A stretch of DNA of 30,967 nucleotides. It comes from Pleurobrachia bachei. Taxonomy: Eukaryota; Ctenophora; Tentaculata; Cydippida; Pleurobrachiidae. The DNA is taken from contig AVPN01000047.1 in assembly GCA_000695325.1 (NCBI GenBank), positions 1 through 30,967 on the forward strand, read 5' to 3'. Every line of letters begins with the position of its first letter. Within the stretch, counting starts at the first letter, position 1. The notes below the pieces were generated by a model. The model ran no database searches. It was not told the origin of the DNA and saw only the letters and a list, made by a program, of their open reading frames with translations. This document shows positions 9,897 to 19,717 of this stretch, in pieces. Both the position numbers and the translations under genes were made by a program.

Positions 9897-10671
9897 ATGT
9901 CAGAAGATCAAGCAGCAGGTTCCTCCAAGACGACCCCCAAACGGGCTCGGCCAGAGGAGATGGAACTGGATGAGGATGTCAGTGTTAAGAAACCCTCCTT
10001 CCCTCCAATCTCCGCTGAGAAACTAAAGAGTGACAAATCAGAGTTCAGGAAGATTCCAATCCCACCCCACAGGTGAGTTAAATACTAATCTTCATTCTTC
10101 CCCTTCTCTGAAAACTCTCTTGCTATCTTCCCAGTTTACTAATCATTCCTTTCTGCCCAGGTTTACCCCTCTCAAAGAGAGCTGGATGAAGATTTACACA
10201 CCGGTAGTAGAGCACCTCAAACTACAAATCAGGTTCAACGTGAAAACCAGGAATGTCGAACTAAAGACCTCACCAGAAACAGCCGATGTTGGTTCAATCC
10301 AAAAGGCAGCCGATTTCGTCCGAGCTTTTGCCCTTGGATTCGATCTGGAGGATTGTCTCGCTCTCATCCGATTGGATGATCTCTTTTTGGAGAGTTTCGA
10401 GATTGCCGATGTGAAGACAACCCTGAAGGGAGACCATCTGGCCCGTGCTATCGGCCGAATTGCCGGTAAAGGCGGAAGGACCAAGTACACGATTGAAAAT
10501 GTCACAAAGACCAGGATTGTCCTTGCAGACTCTAAAATTCACATTCTCGGATCTTTCCAGAACATGCGGATCGCCCGGACGGCAATCTGTAATTTGATTT
10601 TGGGGTCCCCACCAGCCAAGGTTTACGGTAAAATGAGGACAGTCGCAAGTAGAATGAGTGAGCGATTCTGA
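9897..10671 (+). CDS. PNO1: PNO1 (Dim2) KH-domain pre-18S rRNA-binding protein
   Basis: Two exons, 9897-10072 and 10161-10671, give 228 residues (human PNO1 ~252). PNO1 binds near the 3' end of 18S rRNA in nucleolar and cytoplasmic pre-40S particles and controls cleavage by NOB1. Visible features are a charged N-terminal tail ([13 protein letters not shown]), the family block [19 protein letters not shown], and the KH domain with GKGG at residues 161-164 inside [18 protein letters not shown]. The C-terminus, [17 protein letters not shown], closely matches the human end. It begins 272 bp after the COG3 stop and ends 193 bp before the next start. Confidence 0.95.
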
Positions 10672-10855
10672 GTGAGAGTGAGAGGGACATGAAATCTTCT
10701 GAACGGTGCTGTGTTTATACTTGGACTTGTGTTGGTCTTTTAACTTATTTTAACTTCGCAAATACACCACAGTTATATTATTATTTTAAACCCCCCCCTC
10801 CTTTATTTCTCATCCACACCCGTTTTTCTACTTTAATAGCCCATCTCCCATCTCT

Positions 10856-10857
10856 AG
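10856..10857 (+). promoter_or_regulatory. Candidate trans-splice acceptor of the CENP-B-like gene
   Basis: CCCATCTCCCATCTCTAG is a strong pyrimidine-rich acceptor 7 nt before the ATG. The gene has no upstream coding exon, so this AG would join either a 5'-UTR exon or a spliced leader. Confidence 0.5.
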
Positions 10858-10864
10858 GTGTATT

Positions 10865-11686
10865 ATGTCAGCACCGACCATGATCAAGAAAGCTCCCCTA
10901 CCGCCTACACCAAGCTCCCTACCTGGCCCTTCGGACAAGAGAAAGCGAGTCCGTCTCTCCATTTCCCAAAAGCAGGAAGTCATCAAAAAACTTAAAGATG
11001 GAGCGAAAGTAAACGAGGTAGCTGAAGAGTACAAAATAGCTAGCCAAACAGTTCGAGATATCAAAAGGAAGGAAGGAAAGTTGGAAACGTTCCTGAAATC
11101 GTTCACTCCGACAGATCTTGCTAAACGGAAGGGAATGAAGGGCCCTAAATCGGAGCAGATTGAGGATGCCGTACTAAACTGGTACAATGAGCAGATGGCC
11201 CTGGATGTCCATGTGGAGGGGAAGGAAATAATGGCAAAGGCACAGGAATTCAATCGGCTCATGGGAGGTCCAATCACTTTCGTAGGCTCCAAGGGGTGGG
11301 TTGAACGGTTCAAACGGAGGCACTGCATCAAGACTAAACGGAAATACAAATCACTTGCTAAACCGAGGGCGGCACCGAAAGCACCCACACTTCACCACCT
11401 TACAAACAGCAACAACAATAATAATATGCAGCACGACCCGAAAATAGTTTACAATGTTTCAAACCAGGCGATTCTTGGTGCAGCGCACAATCTTGGTGCA
11501 GCACATAATCAGTCCATCATAAATCAACTCTGTGGTGGAGTGCAACTACCGATCGAGCAGACTGCTTACCATCTTCAGATAGCCCTTGATCAACTGCGAA
11601 TGCGACCTGATTTTACTGGGAGTGATGGGTTGTTCTTTCAGTCGTGGATAGACCGCTTGGTGAATCGGCATAACTCCATGATTTGA
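10865..11686 (+). CDS. CENP-B/pogo-type HTH DNA-binding protein, transposase-derived
   Basis: A single 273-codon exon. Residues ~24-75 resemble the CENP-B N-terminal/Psq helix-turn-helix (RVRLSISQKQEVIKKL, VNEVAEEYKIASQTVRDIKR). Residues ~100-155 resemble the CENPB/Tc5-type second HTH (IEDAVLNWYNEQMA, FVGSKGWVERFKRRH). These two modules are the DNA-binding half of pogo/Tigger-family transposases and of the jerky, TIGD and CENP-B host proteins. No DDE catalytic domain follows; the tail has an Asn run, a short GAAHN duplication and a unique C-terminus. No terminal inverted repeats were seen around it. It is best read as a domesticated DNA-binding protein, though a truncated transposon copy cannot be excluded. 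It has no introns and sits 193 bp after PNO1. Confidence 0.82.
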   Translation: MSAPTMIKKAPLPPTPSSLPGPSDKRKRVRLSISQKQEVIKKLKDGAKVNEVAEEYKIASQTVRDIKRKEGKLETFLKSFTPTDLAKRKGMKGPKSEQIEDAVLNWYNEQMALDVHVEGKEIMAKAQEFNRLMGGPITFVGSKGWVERFKRRHCIKTKRKYKSLAKPRAAPKAPTLHHLTNSNNNNNMQHDPKIVYNVSNQAILGAAHNLGAAHNQSIINQLCGGVQLPIEQTAYHLQIALDQLRMRPDFTGSDGLFFQSWIDRLVNRHNSMI

Positions 11687-12030
11687 GGTGTGAAAATCGA
11701 CACGACTCAACAATTTCTGTACAAATGAACAACTATTGTGGGGTGCGAATGTTTTGTTAAATCTCCTCGATATATGGACTTCAGAAGATTTATTATACCG
11801 CTAACTGTTCTTGTACTCTATCATTTACCCTGCTGCTGTTTGTCGACAGAGTGTTTAATGTTTATATAGATTCTCTTTATTCTCGTATATTTCATTTATT
11901 ATGACTTATTCTAAATCGACAGACCTCGTTTAAATCACTCCCAATCTCGGTTTAATAACAACGATAATCCTTATCTGATTTAATTCAGCAGGATGTAGCG
12001 TGTCCCAGCTCCATCTCCCTCCTCCGCGCC
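11687..12030 (+). other. Intergenic region before DENND11
   Basis: A 344 bp AT-rich stretch with no gene. It contains the 3'-UTR of the CENP-B-like gene (no perfect AATAAA seen), candidate acceptors TTTAATTCAG and CAG ending at 11988 and 11991, and a start-stop ATGTAG at 11993-11998 before the DENND11 ATG. Confidence 0.5.
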
Positions 12031-15000
12031 ATGTTGTGCGGAGACGACCCCCGAGATGACACAGAACCTCTACTGCAAGCCCCTGAGGTTGAGATCAGAT
12101 CACCAGGAGGGAAACCAGATCATGTTGCAGATGTTCACTACGTACACTGTGACCCAAAGTTGTGTGCGATATTTGTTGTCGCATTTGATACCCGAGAAGG
12201 TAAAACAGCCCCAAACGATTCACCTAGCCGAGGCCCGAGTGCCGACATCGGTTTAGTCGCTTACAGTTTATACCATTGTGATAAAGTGTACGTATGTGAA
12301 TCACATATCATGACATAATGTGATGCGACAAACTCCTCCTTCCATCTCTCTCCAGGTAACGTGATAGAGTGGTGTTACCCGGATGACTATGATTTAACGG
12401 GGGTAGAATTCAAGGCGATGCCAAGTGGCGCCCACAATGTCCAACACGATGTCGTTGTGTTTGAAGTTAATGGAAACTTTGGCATGGCAGCTTTCATGAT
12501 GAAACAGGTAGGTTGAGACATGGGGTTGGGCAGTAGAGCAGTAGGGTAGTAGAGCGGTTGGGTAGAAAGGAGCAGGATAGAGAGGTTAAGAGAGGAGTCT
12601 TCTTTAGTTTGAGGGTTTTCTTAACACCCAACAGCCCTAGAAGGTCTGAAACCTTCAAAAACACGTCACCACAATTTTCATACCCAGGTTGAAAACACTG
12701 CAGAAAGAGGTGCTCGGATGAAAAGCGTAGGAGTTGTCACCCGGAACTATCCTTCCCTGTCCCCTCACGAGGAGAGATTGGTTGAATTTGCACAGCAGTG
12801 CGTCGAATTTCCTGGTAAGAATGAGTGTTTCTCTCATTTTATCTGTTTCACAATGTTGAAGTAGCTGGATAATAGAAATACCCCGGAGACATATTTTAAT
12901 GCACCGTTATCAAATTGACAAAATAGACATTCACCAAGAGAAAGCATTCATTAAATTTGGCTTCTTTTGGAAGAGTAGAAATGAGGTATTCTCGTCTCTT
13001 CCATATTACCGAATCAACTACATGCCATAACACTCGATTGTGTCTTCTCCCACGGGTAATGGGTAAATTATATAATCTACTTTTTTATTTACTAAACGCT
13101 CATTTCCTGAATCCTGGAGTTGCTAAGGTTACATGCCAAATAAACAGTTTAAATCATGACGTGGTGGGTAGATTCTGCGGCCGTTATGCCAGCATATGTC
13201 TTAACTATCTGTGGTTTACCAAAACCCAAATCATGCAACGGCAGTATTATATTTCTCATGCCAATGATTTGTCGAGTTTTTTTTTCATCTTTTTCTTTTG
13301 ACCTAAGCTATTTTGTTCACACGATCTCGTGTTACTAGGTATAGCCTATTTACTCAACTAAATACAAACTTCCAAGCTTCACAAAAGTATCTACCTCAAT
13401 GATAGTGGTATTTGGACTTCTCCTGGCGGGAGTTATCGAGACAACACCAGCAGAGCAATGTAAACCGGTGGAAATAAATGGATACCTTCACGAGCAGTGT
13501 ATTGCAGACAACGGGCATGTTACATACAAGTGTCCTCGGTCAGATTTTGAGTATGAAGTATACTATTTTGGATCAATAACATCAGATCCGTGTAATGTGG
13601 CATTCTTCACCGATGTATGTCCTTCTGATCCAGGGCTCTATCAGGCATGCGGGCACACTGGTTGCACAGGTTACAAGGAACTAGGTGGGACACCGATGCT
13701 CTGTGGAACGTTTATGTGTAAATTTTATGGCGTTCAAATAGTTTCTGGTAAAGGTATGGAAACCGCTGCTAGGTTTATTCGTGGTAGGTGCTCTAATACT
13801 GAGCTAAATATGGTAGGCTGCAGTAGTGACACAACCTGCAATAATGTTTGCGATTCTGATGACTGCTCCGATGAGTCAAATTGCAACGGTGTAAACTATG
13901 GCTTATGGTGTGACGAGGGAAAATTTGTGATTCCCAGGTATATCTGCGATAATGTCAAGGACTGCCAAAATGGCCAAGATGAGATAGGATGTTACAATTC
14001 AACAGTCATTCCCGATCATTCCAGTTGCATACATGGAGTGAGTTTTGAACGTATAAAAATTCAAGACAACATGAGGTGTTTCAATCCTAATTATTCTCCA
14101 TGTTCCGAAAGTAACCAGGATCAGACAAACTGCAGTGATCCTGAAAGGGTTACTATGCAGTGCCTCTCCGAGGGCTTCCCCACTACCATATACATTTGGG
14201 GATATTGCAACGGATATAAACTTTGTGACGATGGGTACAATAACGCCTGCATTGATCCAGAACTAGGTTGCAATATTCACAAGGGGCAGCTGTGTGATGG
14301 ATATCGCAACTGTAGTAATGGACGAGACGAGACTTGCAAAGATATTATGAATGTGACTTGCATCAGAAGATTTCGCTCGCCAAACGTTGGGAAGAACGTC
14401 TCTCAACCGATTCCGTTGGAGTGGGTTATGGACGGGGAAGTAGACTGTCTCGATCGAATGGATGAAGATATTGGTAAGTGGAAGATATGTGGATCTGATT
14501 ACTATGCCAGGTATCAAGAGATAGGAACAGAATGCAAGGAAGTTCTTCTCTGTCCTTCAGAGAGAAACTATATCGACTTGACAAAACTTTGTGACCGAAT
14601 AAATACATGCTCTTTTGAAGAAAATCTCTGTAACGCAGCTCGGAAAACTGACATTGATACTACAGATCTCGTAGATACTTTCAACAATAAGCCTGGTGGG
14701 CATTTCATTCACCATTGTTTTCCAGAGGGAGCTTCGGACCTGGAAATGAAACTGGGAAAGTGTAATACAGTAGAACATACTGCTGGATTCGTGAAGACTG
14801 TGCTAGATATTCAACAACCTGTGTTCGTATCAATTCCTGAGACAAAGGTCGATTGTTCCTATCTTTTTGGTGCGAACTATGTCTTTGCAGCTTGTAACGG
14901 CATCTGCCTGAATGCCGAATGCCCCCTCAAGACAATCCCTGGAGACACTTGTCGAAATAAAGAGGGTTTGATTGTAAGAGCTCTGGCCGACACTTTCAGT

Positions 15001-18000
15001 CCAAGTACAACAACACTGTTCAAAACCGCAGTTCCAGGATTCTATGACGGCAAAATATTTCCATGTGACAACAATAATTGTGTCTCCTATCGGGATGTCT
15101 GTAACCTTATTGACGATTGTGGTGATGGTTCTGATGAAGAAATCTGTTCGAACCATTTTCAGTGTAACAAGAGAGACATATTGGAACTCGTAGTCATATC
15201 TCAAGTTTGTGATGGAGTGGTACACTGCCGTGATTTTTCTGACGAATGCTCTCAAAGTTGTCCTTCTACAAATAAAAACATCTTCGGGAACATTTTTCTG
15301 AGATCTGCAAGCTTATCTATGGGTCTGATTTCAACACTGATTTCAACTTCCCTGAACACTGTTTCATTGATAAGATCGGCTTGGGATTTACCCCGACAAG
15401 AGACGTACGAAATGTTTCTCAATAAATCGGCCATTATTCTGATAAACCTTGGTGATTTGATGATTGGTGTTTACCTACTGCTGATATCCTACTTTGACTT
15501 CATCTACCAGGCTGATGGCGGCTACTGCCAAGAGAAATACCGATGGTTTAGCTCAATTGAATGTTCCTTCCTCGGAGTTCTGAGCACCGCTGGATCGCAA
15601 CTGTCACTCTTTGCAATGACAATGCTCAGTATCACCAGAGTGGTAAATATTGGAAATCTAGTCCAACGGGATTTATCCAGCTATAAGTCTGCTTCCAAGC
15701 TAGCTTGCCTTACTGCTAATTTCACCAATTGTAGCAAGTGTCATGATTGCAGTCACACCTATTTTGGCATCCACTGAAGACTACTTTGTGAACGGGCTGT
15801 ATTACCATGGATCACCGCTCTTCTTCACGCCCGTCAGTAAGATAGACCACTACAAGGCGTTTAAGGAGTACTTCGGAGGGCGATCGTGGGAGAGAGCCTC
15901 GTTCTCCTGGACAGAAATCCGTTCAACAGTCAAAGAGATGTTTTCATCACTTTATGGAGGTATACCGAGTTCGACCGTACATTTTTACGGCAATGACGGT
16001 GTTTGTATTTTTAAGTACCTCGTTACCCGTGACGACCCCCAATGGATATTTTCAACATTCATCCTTCTGGTGAACTTCATGTGTTTTATCTTCATCTTAG
16101 TAAGCTATGGGTACATCAACTTCAAAACCCGCCAATCAAGCCGAAATGTTGGAGCTGCAGCGGGTCGGCGGGATACTAACAGAGCTCTGCAAACAAAAAT
16201 CTCTGCGATAATCCTAACTGATTTTTTATGCTGGGTTCCATTGAGCATTGTCTCATTTCTTCATCTCTCAGAAGCTGTAAATGCATCAACTTGGTACCCT
16301 TCTTTTCAATTCTTATCCTCCCCATCAACTCGGTGATCAACCCCCTGTTGTATGACTCGAACTTCTACTTTGGGCTCATGCTTGTCCCAACACGATCTAT
16401 CAGTCGCAGTGCAAGAAGTTTCATTACATCACTACAGAGTTCTAACGAACAAGAGCCAGTGGAAACAACTCCCCATCACCAGGAAACTGCACTCTGAGAA
16501 GTGAGAAACATTAGTGAACAAATCAGGCGTGATACGAACATCGAATGAACAAACTATCAATGTTGTTTAATGTTTTGTGTTTTGGCCAACAAATTTCGTT
16601 TATCAGACTGTAAATCAAAATTAGTTGCGTTCTACTTAAATAAAATCTGTATACTTGTCTTTTCCAGCCAAAAAGAGAAAACTAAACTTCCTCATTAAAA
16701 AGAAAATCACCCCATTTAAACGAAAATTAATTCACCTATATTGTATGCCAAGTGAGGCGTCTAGGACTCCTCAAATCCACCATGTTCATGCCTCGAATCC
16801 ACTGCTACTCTACTCTTAATCCCTCCTTCAGGTTCGGCCTATACGGAGTTAATTCAGTACTATGTGGGACACAATGAAAGCTGTGGGGGAGCAATGCCGG
16901 TCGAGTTGAAACCACCAACCGTGGGGACTGTGTATGACTTGCTAAAGTCTCAAGGTAAACAACAGGGCGTGAACTTTGAAGTCCTTTAAATGAAAACAGG
17001 GGCGAAGCTATAACCGTAGCAAAGATCTCTAAAAACAATTTTGGGCGAGTGCTATTTTAGCATTAGTCGTCTAACTCCAAATAACACTACTCACAACATC
17101 ATCGATCATGTTATCATGTACCATCTTATCTTCCTTTTAGGTGTTAACATCTTCGTATTGTGGAAATTCCTGTTACTGAAAAAGCGAGTTCTGCTGCAAT
17201 GCACGCCACCCATTTCGAGACAATGTGGCTACGTTGCCGCATTAGCTGCAATGAGCTACACCCAGTACACAGAATCACAACCAATATTCTTTGTTACCGT
17301 GAGTCTGGTTGCAAACATAATCTATACCCCAGCCTTTTGCTCTATCCTCTATCTGGTTTCTAACTGTTACCCCCAAAACAAGATAATTTGTGATGTCCCG
17401 GGTCCCCATCCACTATTTCAAGGCTAATACATCCTCCAGTGCACTACCAGCTTGGTAGTGCACTGGTGGTACCAGTTCAACCCCCTCCGGTTAATTTGGC
17501 AGGTATCTAACACACCAATTATTATCTCCCAGGTAAATGAAATGACAGACCTTCAGCTGAGACCTTCCTACATAGCATGTTCAGCAGACAGCATTCTGCG
17601 AACAAAGGGCAACCTTGTGTATGATGCTTATGTAACCGGTAAGTGTAGAAACACTGTGCATTCACTGCCATGCATGTGTAGTACCCAAATAAAATCACAA
17701 AATTAAAATGTAAAACTTTGAGCGTCCACTTCCTGGACTCGACGACTAATACCATGTTTCTATTCCCATAAACTAATATAACATGTTTCTATATTTCGCA
17801 GGAAATAATTAAGTGTTTCTATATTTCCATGAACTAATAACGTGATTCTATTTCCACAGGAAGTTCAGTGTTGAATGGCAATGATGAAGTTATTTCTGTT
17901 ACAAGAGGGGACATCACCAGATTCACCCAACTCTCTGGTATACACATTTCCCTCGTTAGCAATCCATTACTTGGCCACATTTTCAATACCTCAATTATGT

Positions 18001-18479
18001 TTTCCTCTGACTCAACAGTCAACACGCACCCCCCACCCCCTAAACCCCCCATCCACTAAAACACTAAATATTCACGCTCTCTTCTTCAGAAATGGTGGAC
18101 GCCCAGTACGGAAGGAGAAATACCGCTGAAATAGATCGAATGATAATTGGGTATTTCACACAGCTAACTGAAGATCTGTTTCTAACGTTCAGTGAACTAA
18201 TGGGAGGATCAAGGCGTGTTCAGAGCCAAGATCTCAAAGATATCAGGTTAGAGGATGCTCGGATTTCTAGTCAGGCGTTGGTGGGAGCCATTGGATTCTA
18301 ATTTTGCAATTTCTACTCCTTATTTCACCAAGATTAATTCTACCTCTCATTATTTCCCATCTAGGTTTCATAGCAGTGACCTGCCGTTTATCCAGACACT
18401 AGTGGACAAGCTGGGTTATGATATTGAGGTATCAAGACCGGGCTGTTGCGAGGAGTACCTACATAGCGTGGTACAGTAA
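12031..18479 (+). CDS. DENND11: DENN domain-containing protein 11 (DENND11/LCHN)
   Basis: Nine exons: 12031-12199, 12356-12507, 12688-12814, 16832-16954, 17141-17298, 17533-17638, 17860-17937, 18090-18246, 18365-18479. All phases close, giving 394 residues; the human protein is about 455. DENND11 is a small DENN protein, a likely Rab guanine-nucleotide exchange factor. Matches include FVVAFDTREGNVIEWCYP (human FVVTFDPRSGNMVEWCLP), LTGVEFKAMPSGAH, ERGARMKSVG, IFVLWKFLLLKKRVLL, SQPIFFVTV, YIACSADSI and a C-terminal LGYDIEVSRPGCC matching human YGIDVMLVIDNPCC. The third intron is 4017 bp and holds another gene; the others are 91-234 bp. The start at 12031 is the first in-frame ATG, after an ATGTAG at 11993. 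Confidence 0.93.
12815..13398. other. DENND11 intron 3, 5' part
   Basis: About 580 bp between DENND11 exon 3 and the nested GPCR. Open frames here are short and match nothing. A T-rich run at about 13277-13300 and the AG at 13337-13338 (GTGTTACTAG), 60 nt before the GPCR ATG, could form a splice acceptor for the nested gene. Confidence 0.4.
13399..16497 (+). CDS. LDLa-repeat, rhodopsin-like GPCR nested in DENND11; two frame shifts
   Basis: An essentially intronless 3.1 kb gene. A signal peptide (MIVVFGLLLAGVIETT) leads a Cys-rich ectodomain with LDL-receptor class A modules: CDSDDCSDESNC near residue 150, CDNVKDCQNGQDEIGC near 185, CDGYRNCSNGRDETC near 300, CNLIDDCGDGSDEEIC near 570 and CDGVVHCRDFSDEC near 603. 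Seven membrane segments follow from ~residue 630, with CWVP in TM6 and NPLLY in TM7; the DRY site reads TRV. LDLa-GPCRs of this kind include snail GRL101 and relaxin-receptor relatives, but no leucine-rich repeats are seen here. The frame moves by one base in TM4 (about 15698-15715, resuming LLISPIVASVMIA) and back between TM6 and TM7 (about 16297-16310). Either sequencing errors or early decay would explain this. The ligand is unknown. Confidence 0.82.
16498..16831. other. GPCR 3' region within DENND11 intron 3
   Basis: No coding signal. It contains the GPCR poly(A) signal and ends with the TCCCTCCTTCAG acceptor-like tract of DENND11 exon 4. Confidence 0.5.
16639..16644 (+). terminator. Poly(A) signal of the nested GPCR
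   Basis: AATAAA, 142 nt after the GPCR stop. Because it lies in the same orientation inside a DENND11 intron, it could also cut short DENND11 transcripts unless it is suppressed. Confidence 0.6.
17436..17466. repeat. Perfect 14-bp hairpin in DENND11 intron 5
   Basis: The arms CCAGTGCACTACCA and TGGTAGTGCACTGG are exactly complementary around a 3-nt GCT loop. It lies well inside the intron. The stem is too short for a typical animal pre-miRNA unless extended, and the flanks do not obviously extend it. Confidence 0.8.
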
Positions 18480-18868
18480 CATGCCTGTATAACATATAAC
18501 ATGTCAGTAGGGGAACAGACCTGGAGCCTGGAACATGCCTATAACATGTCAGCAGGGAGGACTGTAACTGAAAAGAAGAATGCATAGTACAGTAGCTGTA
18601 ATACAGTAGCTGACAGTAGTACAGTAGCTGAAGTACAGAGATGTATAGAGGAGTAGATAGAGTGGAGAAGATGGCTACCCGCTACTGCTGCTTTTTGTGG
18701 GTTGAGGTGATGTTTTGAGGTGCAGGACGCCAGTTCTAGAGAAACACCAGTTAGACCATGATTCTGCTTAGGGTGACGACTGACGGGTTATTCAGTGGAT
18801 TTGAGTTTTCCTGTTTTAATTCACGGTTTTTTGGGCGGTATTTGGGTTTGATTATCCCATTGCGTGCT

Positions 18869-18874
18869 AATAAA
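18869..18874 (+). terminator. Poly(A) signal of DENND11
   Basis: AATAAA in the context GTGCTAATAAATGTG, 389 nt after the DENND11 stop and about 270 nt before the DPM2 acceptor. Confidence 0.6.
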
Positions 18875-19145
18875 TGTGTGTATAATTGTGTATTTTCATT
18901 CAATCCCTAGCTACTGTCACGTTTGTGCAGTAATAACTTGTATTAGTAGCTAGATTGTAAAATACTATTATTCGGTATTATTGTGATTTGTTGTTTTTTG
19001 CTTCACTTAATTTCTCCTTTTAATGTTTCTAACATGTCCCTATACCATCTCCCGTTTACCCCCTTATCACACAGTAAATACACTGTTCAGTGTTCACAAT
19101 TTCCCCCAATTATTTCCCAGTGTATTTTAACACTCTCCCTTTCGT

Positions 19146-19166
19146 AGTGCGATGTCAAACAGATAA
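19146..19166 (+). promoter_or_regulatory. DPM2 leader: candidate acceptor plus 4-codon uORF
   Basis: ACACTCTCCCTTTCGTAG ends at 19147. Four bases later an ATG (19152) opens a four-codon reading frame MSNR that stops at 19166, six nt before the DPM2 ATG. A ribosome finishing this uORF would have to reinitiate almost at once. Confidence 0.5.
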
Positions 19167-19172
19167 CCAGAA

Positions 19173-19540
19173 ATGGAAACAAAAACGAAAGCATCAATAT
19201 TGACGTATTTAGCGTTTGGATTATTCGCTTACTTCAACGTCTGGGCCATTATCCTACCACTTTTTGAGGATTCAGAGTTCCTTGTCACGCTCTTTCCCCC
19301 CAAAGAATACGCAGGTATGAAACTCTACAAACAGCCATTATTTTCTTGGTTTTCCAATTTGAGGAAGTTCCTAGAAACAATTAATATCCAACAACATCTA
19401 TTTCACCTTCAGTTGTTGGTCCGATTGCTGGATTTTCGATAGCATTCCTGATCGGATACCTCCTTTTCACCACCCTGCTCCACAGTGCTCCTCCAACTAA
19501 ACTAAAATACCTGGAAAGAACTCGAGTGGGGAGTGGGTGA
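19173..19540 (+). CDS. DPM2: Dolichol-phosphate mannose synthase regulatory subunit 2 (DPM2)
   Basis: Two exons, 19173-19314 and 19413-19540, give 89 residues (human DPM2 84). DPM2 is a small ER membrane protein that stabilises the dolichol-phosphate-mannose synthase complex with DPM1 and DPM3 and also takes part in GPI-GlcNAc transferase. Two hydrophobic helices are visible, around residues 9-29 (LAFGLFAYFNVWAIILPLF) and 49-68 (VVGPIAGFSIAFLIGYLLF), joined by a short loop with FPPKEYA, which corresponds to human FLPRAYA. A basic tail follows. It starts 693 bp after DENND11 and ends 177 bp before UGGT. Confidence 0.9.
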
Positions 19541-19685
19541 AAGAGAGATGGTTGTTGATATATTGTGAATTGTGTATTATATTTTGTTGCTTTGTACATT
19601 TCTTAACTTGTGAACGATTCAAAACTAATATCCCCGGTATTATTTGAACCCCTAATCTCCCCTACTAAACCCATTCTTCTCCGAT

Positions 19686-19700
19686 AGGATGGCCCATTGA
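19686..19700 (+). promoter_or_regulatory. UGGT leader: candidate acceptor plus 3-codon uORF
   Basis: CCCATTCTTCTCCGATAG ends at 19687. The ATG at 19689 opens a three-codon frame, MAH, with stop TGA at 19698-19700. The UGGT ATG follows at 19718 in another frame. Confidence 0.5.
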
Positions 19701-19717
19701 AACTCAAGCTCCCTAAA

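Larger units (their letters stand above)
18480..19172 (+). other. DENND11-DPM2 intergenic region
   Basis: A 693 bp stretch with no gene. At 18480-18640 the DENND11 3'-UTR carries repeated AACATGTCAG/AACATGCCT and TACAGTAGCTG words. An AATAAA at 18869-18874 is the likely poly(A) site. The pyrimidine-rich tract before 19147 ends in a candidate acceptor for DPM2. Confidence 0.55.

Noticed and set aside
10865-11686. Complete pogo/Tigger transposon
   Set aside because: No DDE catalytic domain and no terminal inverted repeats were found near the gene.
12957-13301. 114-codon frame in DENND11 intron 3
   Set aside because: Low-complexity hydrophobic end from a T-run, no recognisable motif, and no link to the GPCR or DENND11 frames.
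17299-17427. Read-through extension of DENND11 exon 5
   Set aside because: The open frame continues, but the family alignment and the GTGAGT donor at 17299 join FVT directly to VNEMTDLQL in exon 6.
17436-17466. MicroRNA precursor
   Set aside because: A 14-bp stem with a 3-nt loop is too short for a normal animal pre-miRNA; kept only as a hairpin.
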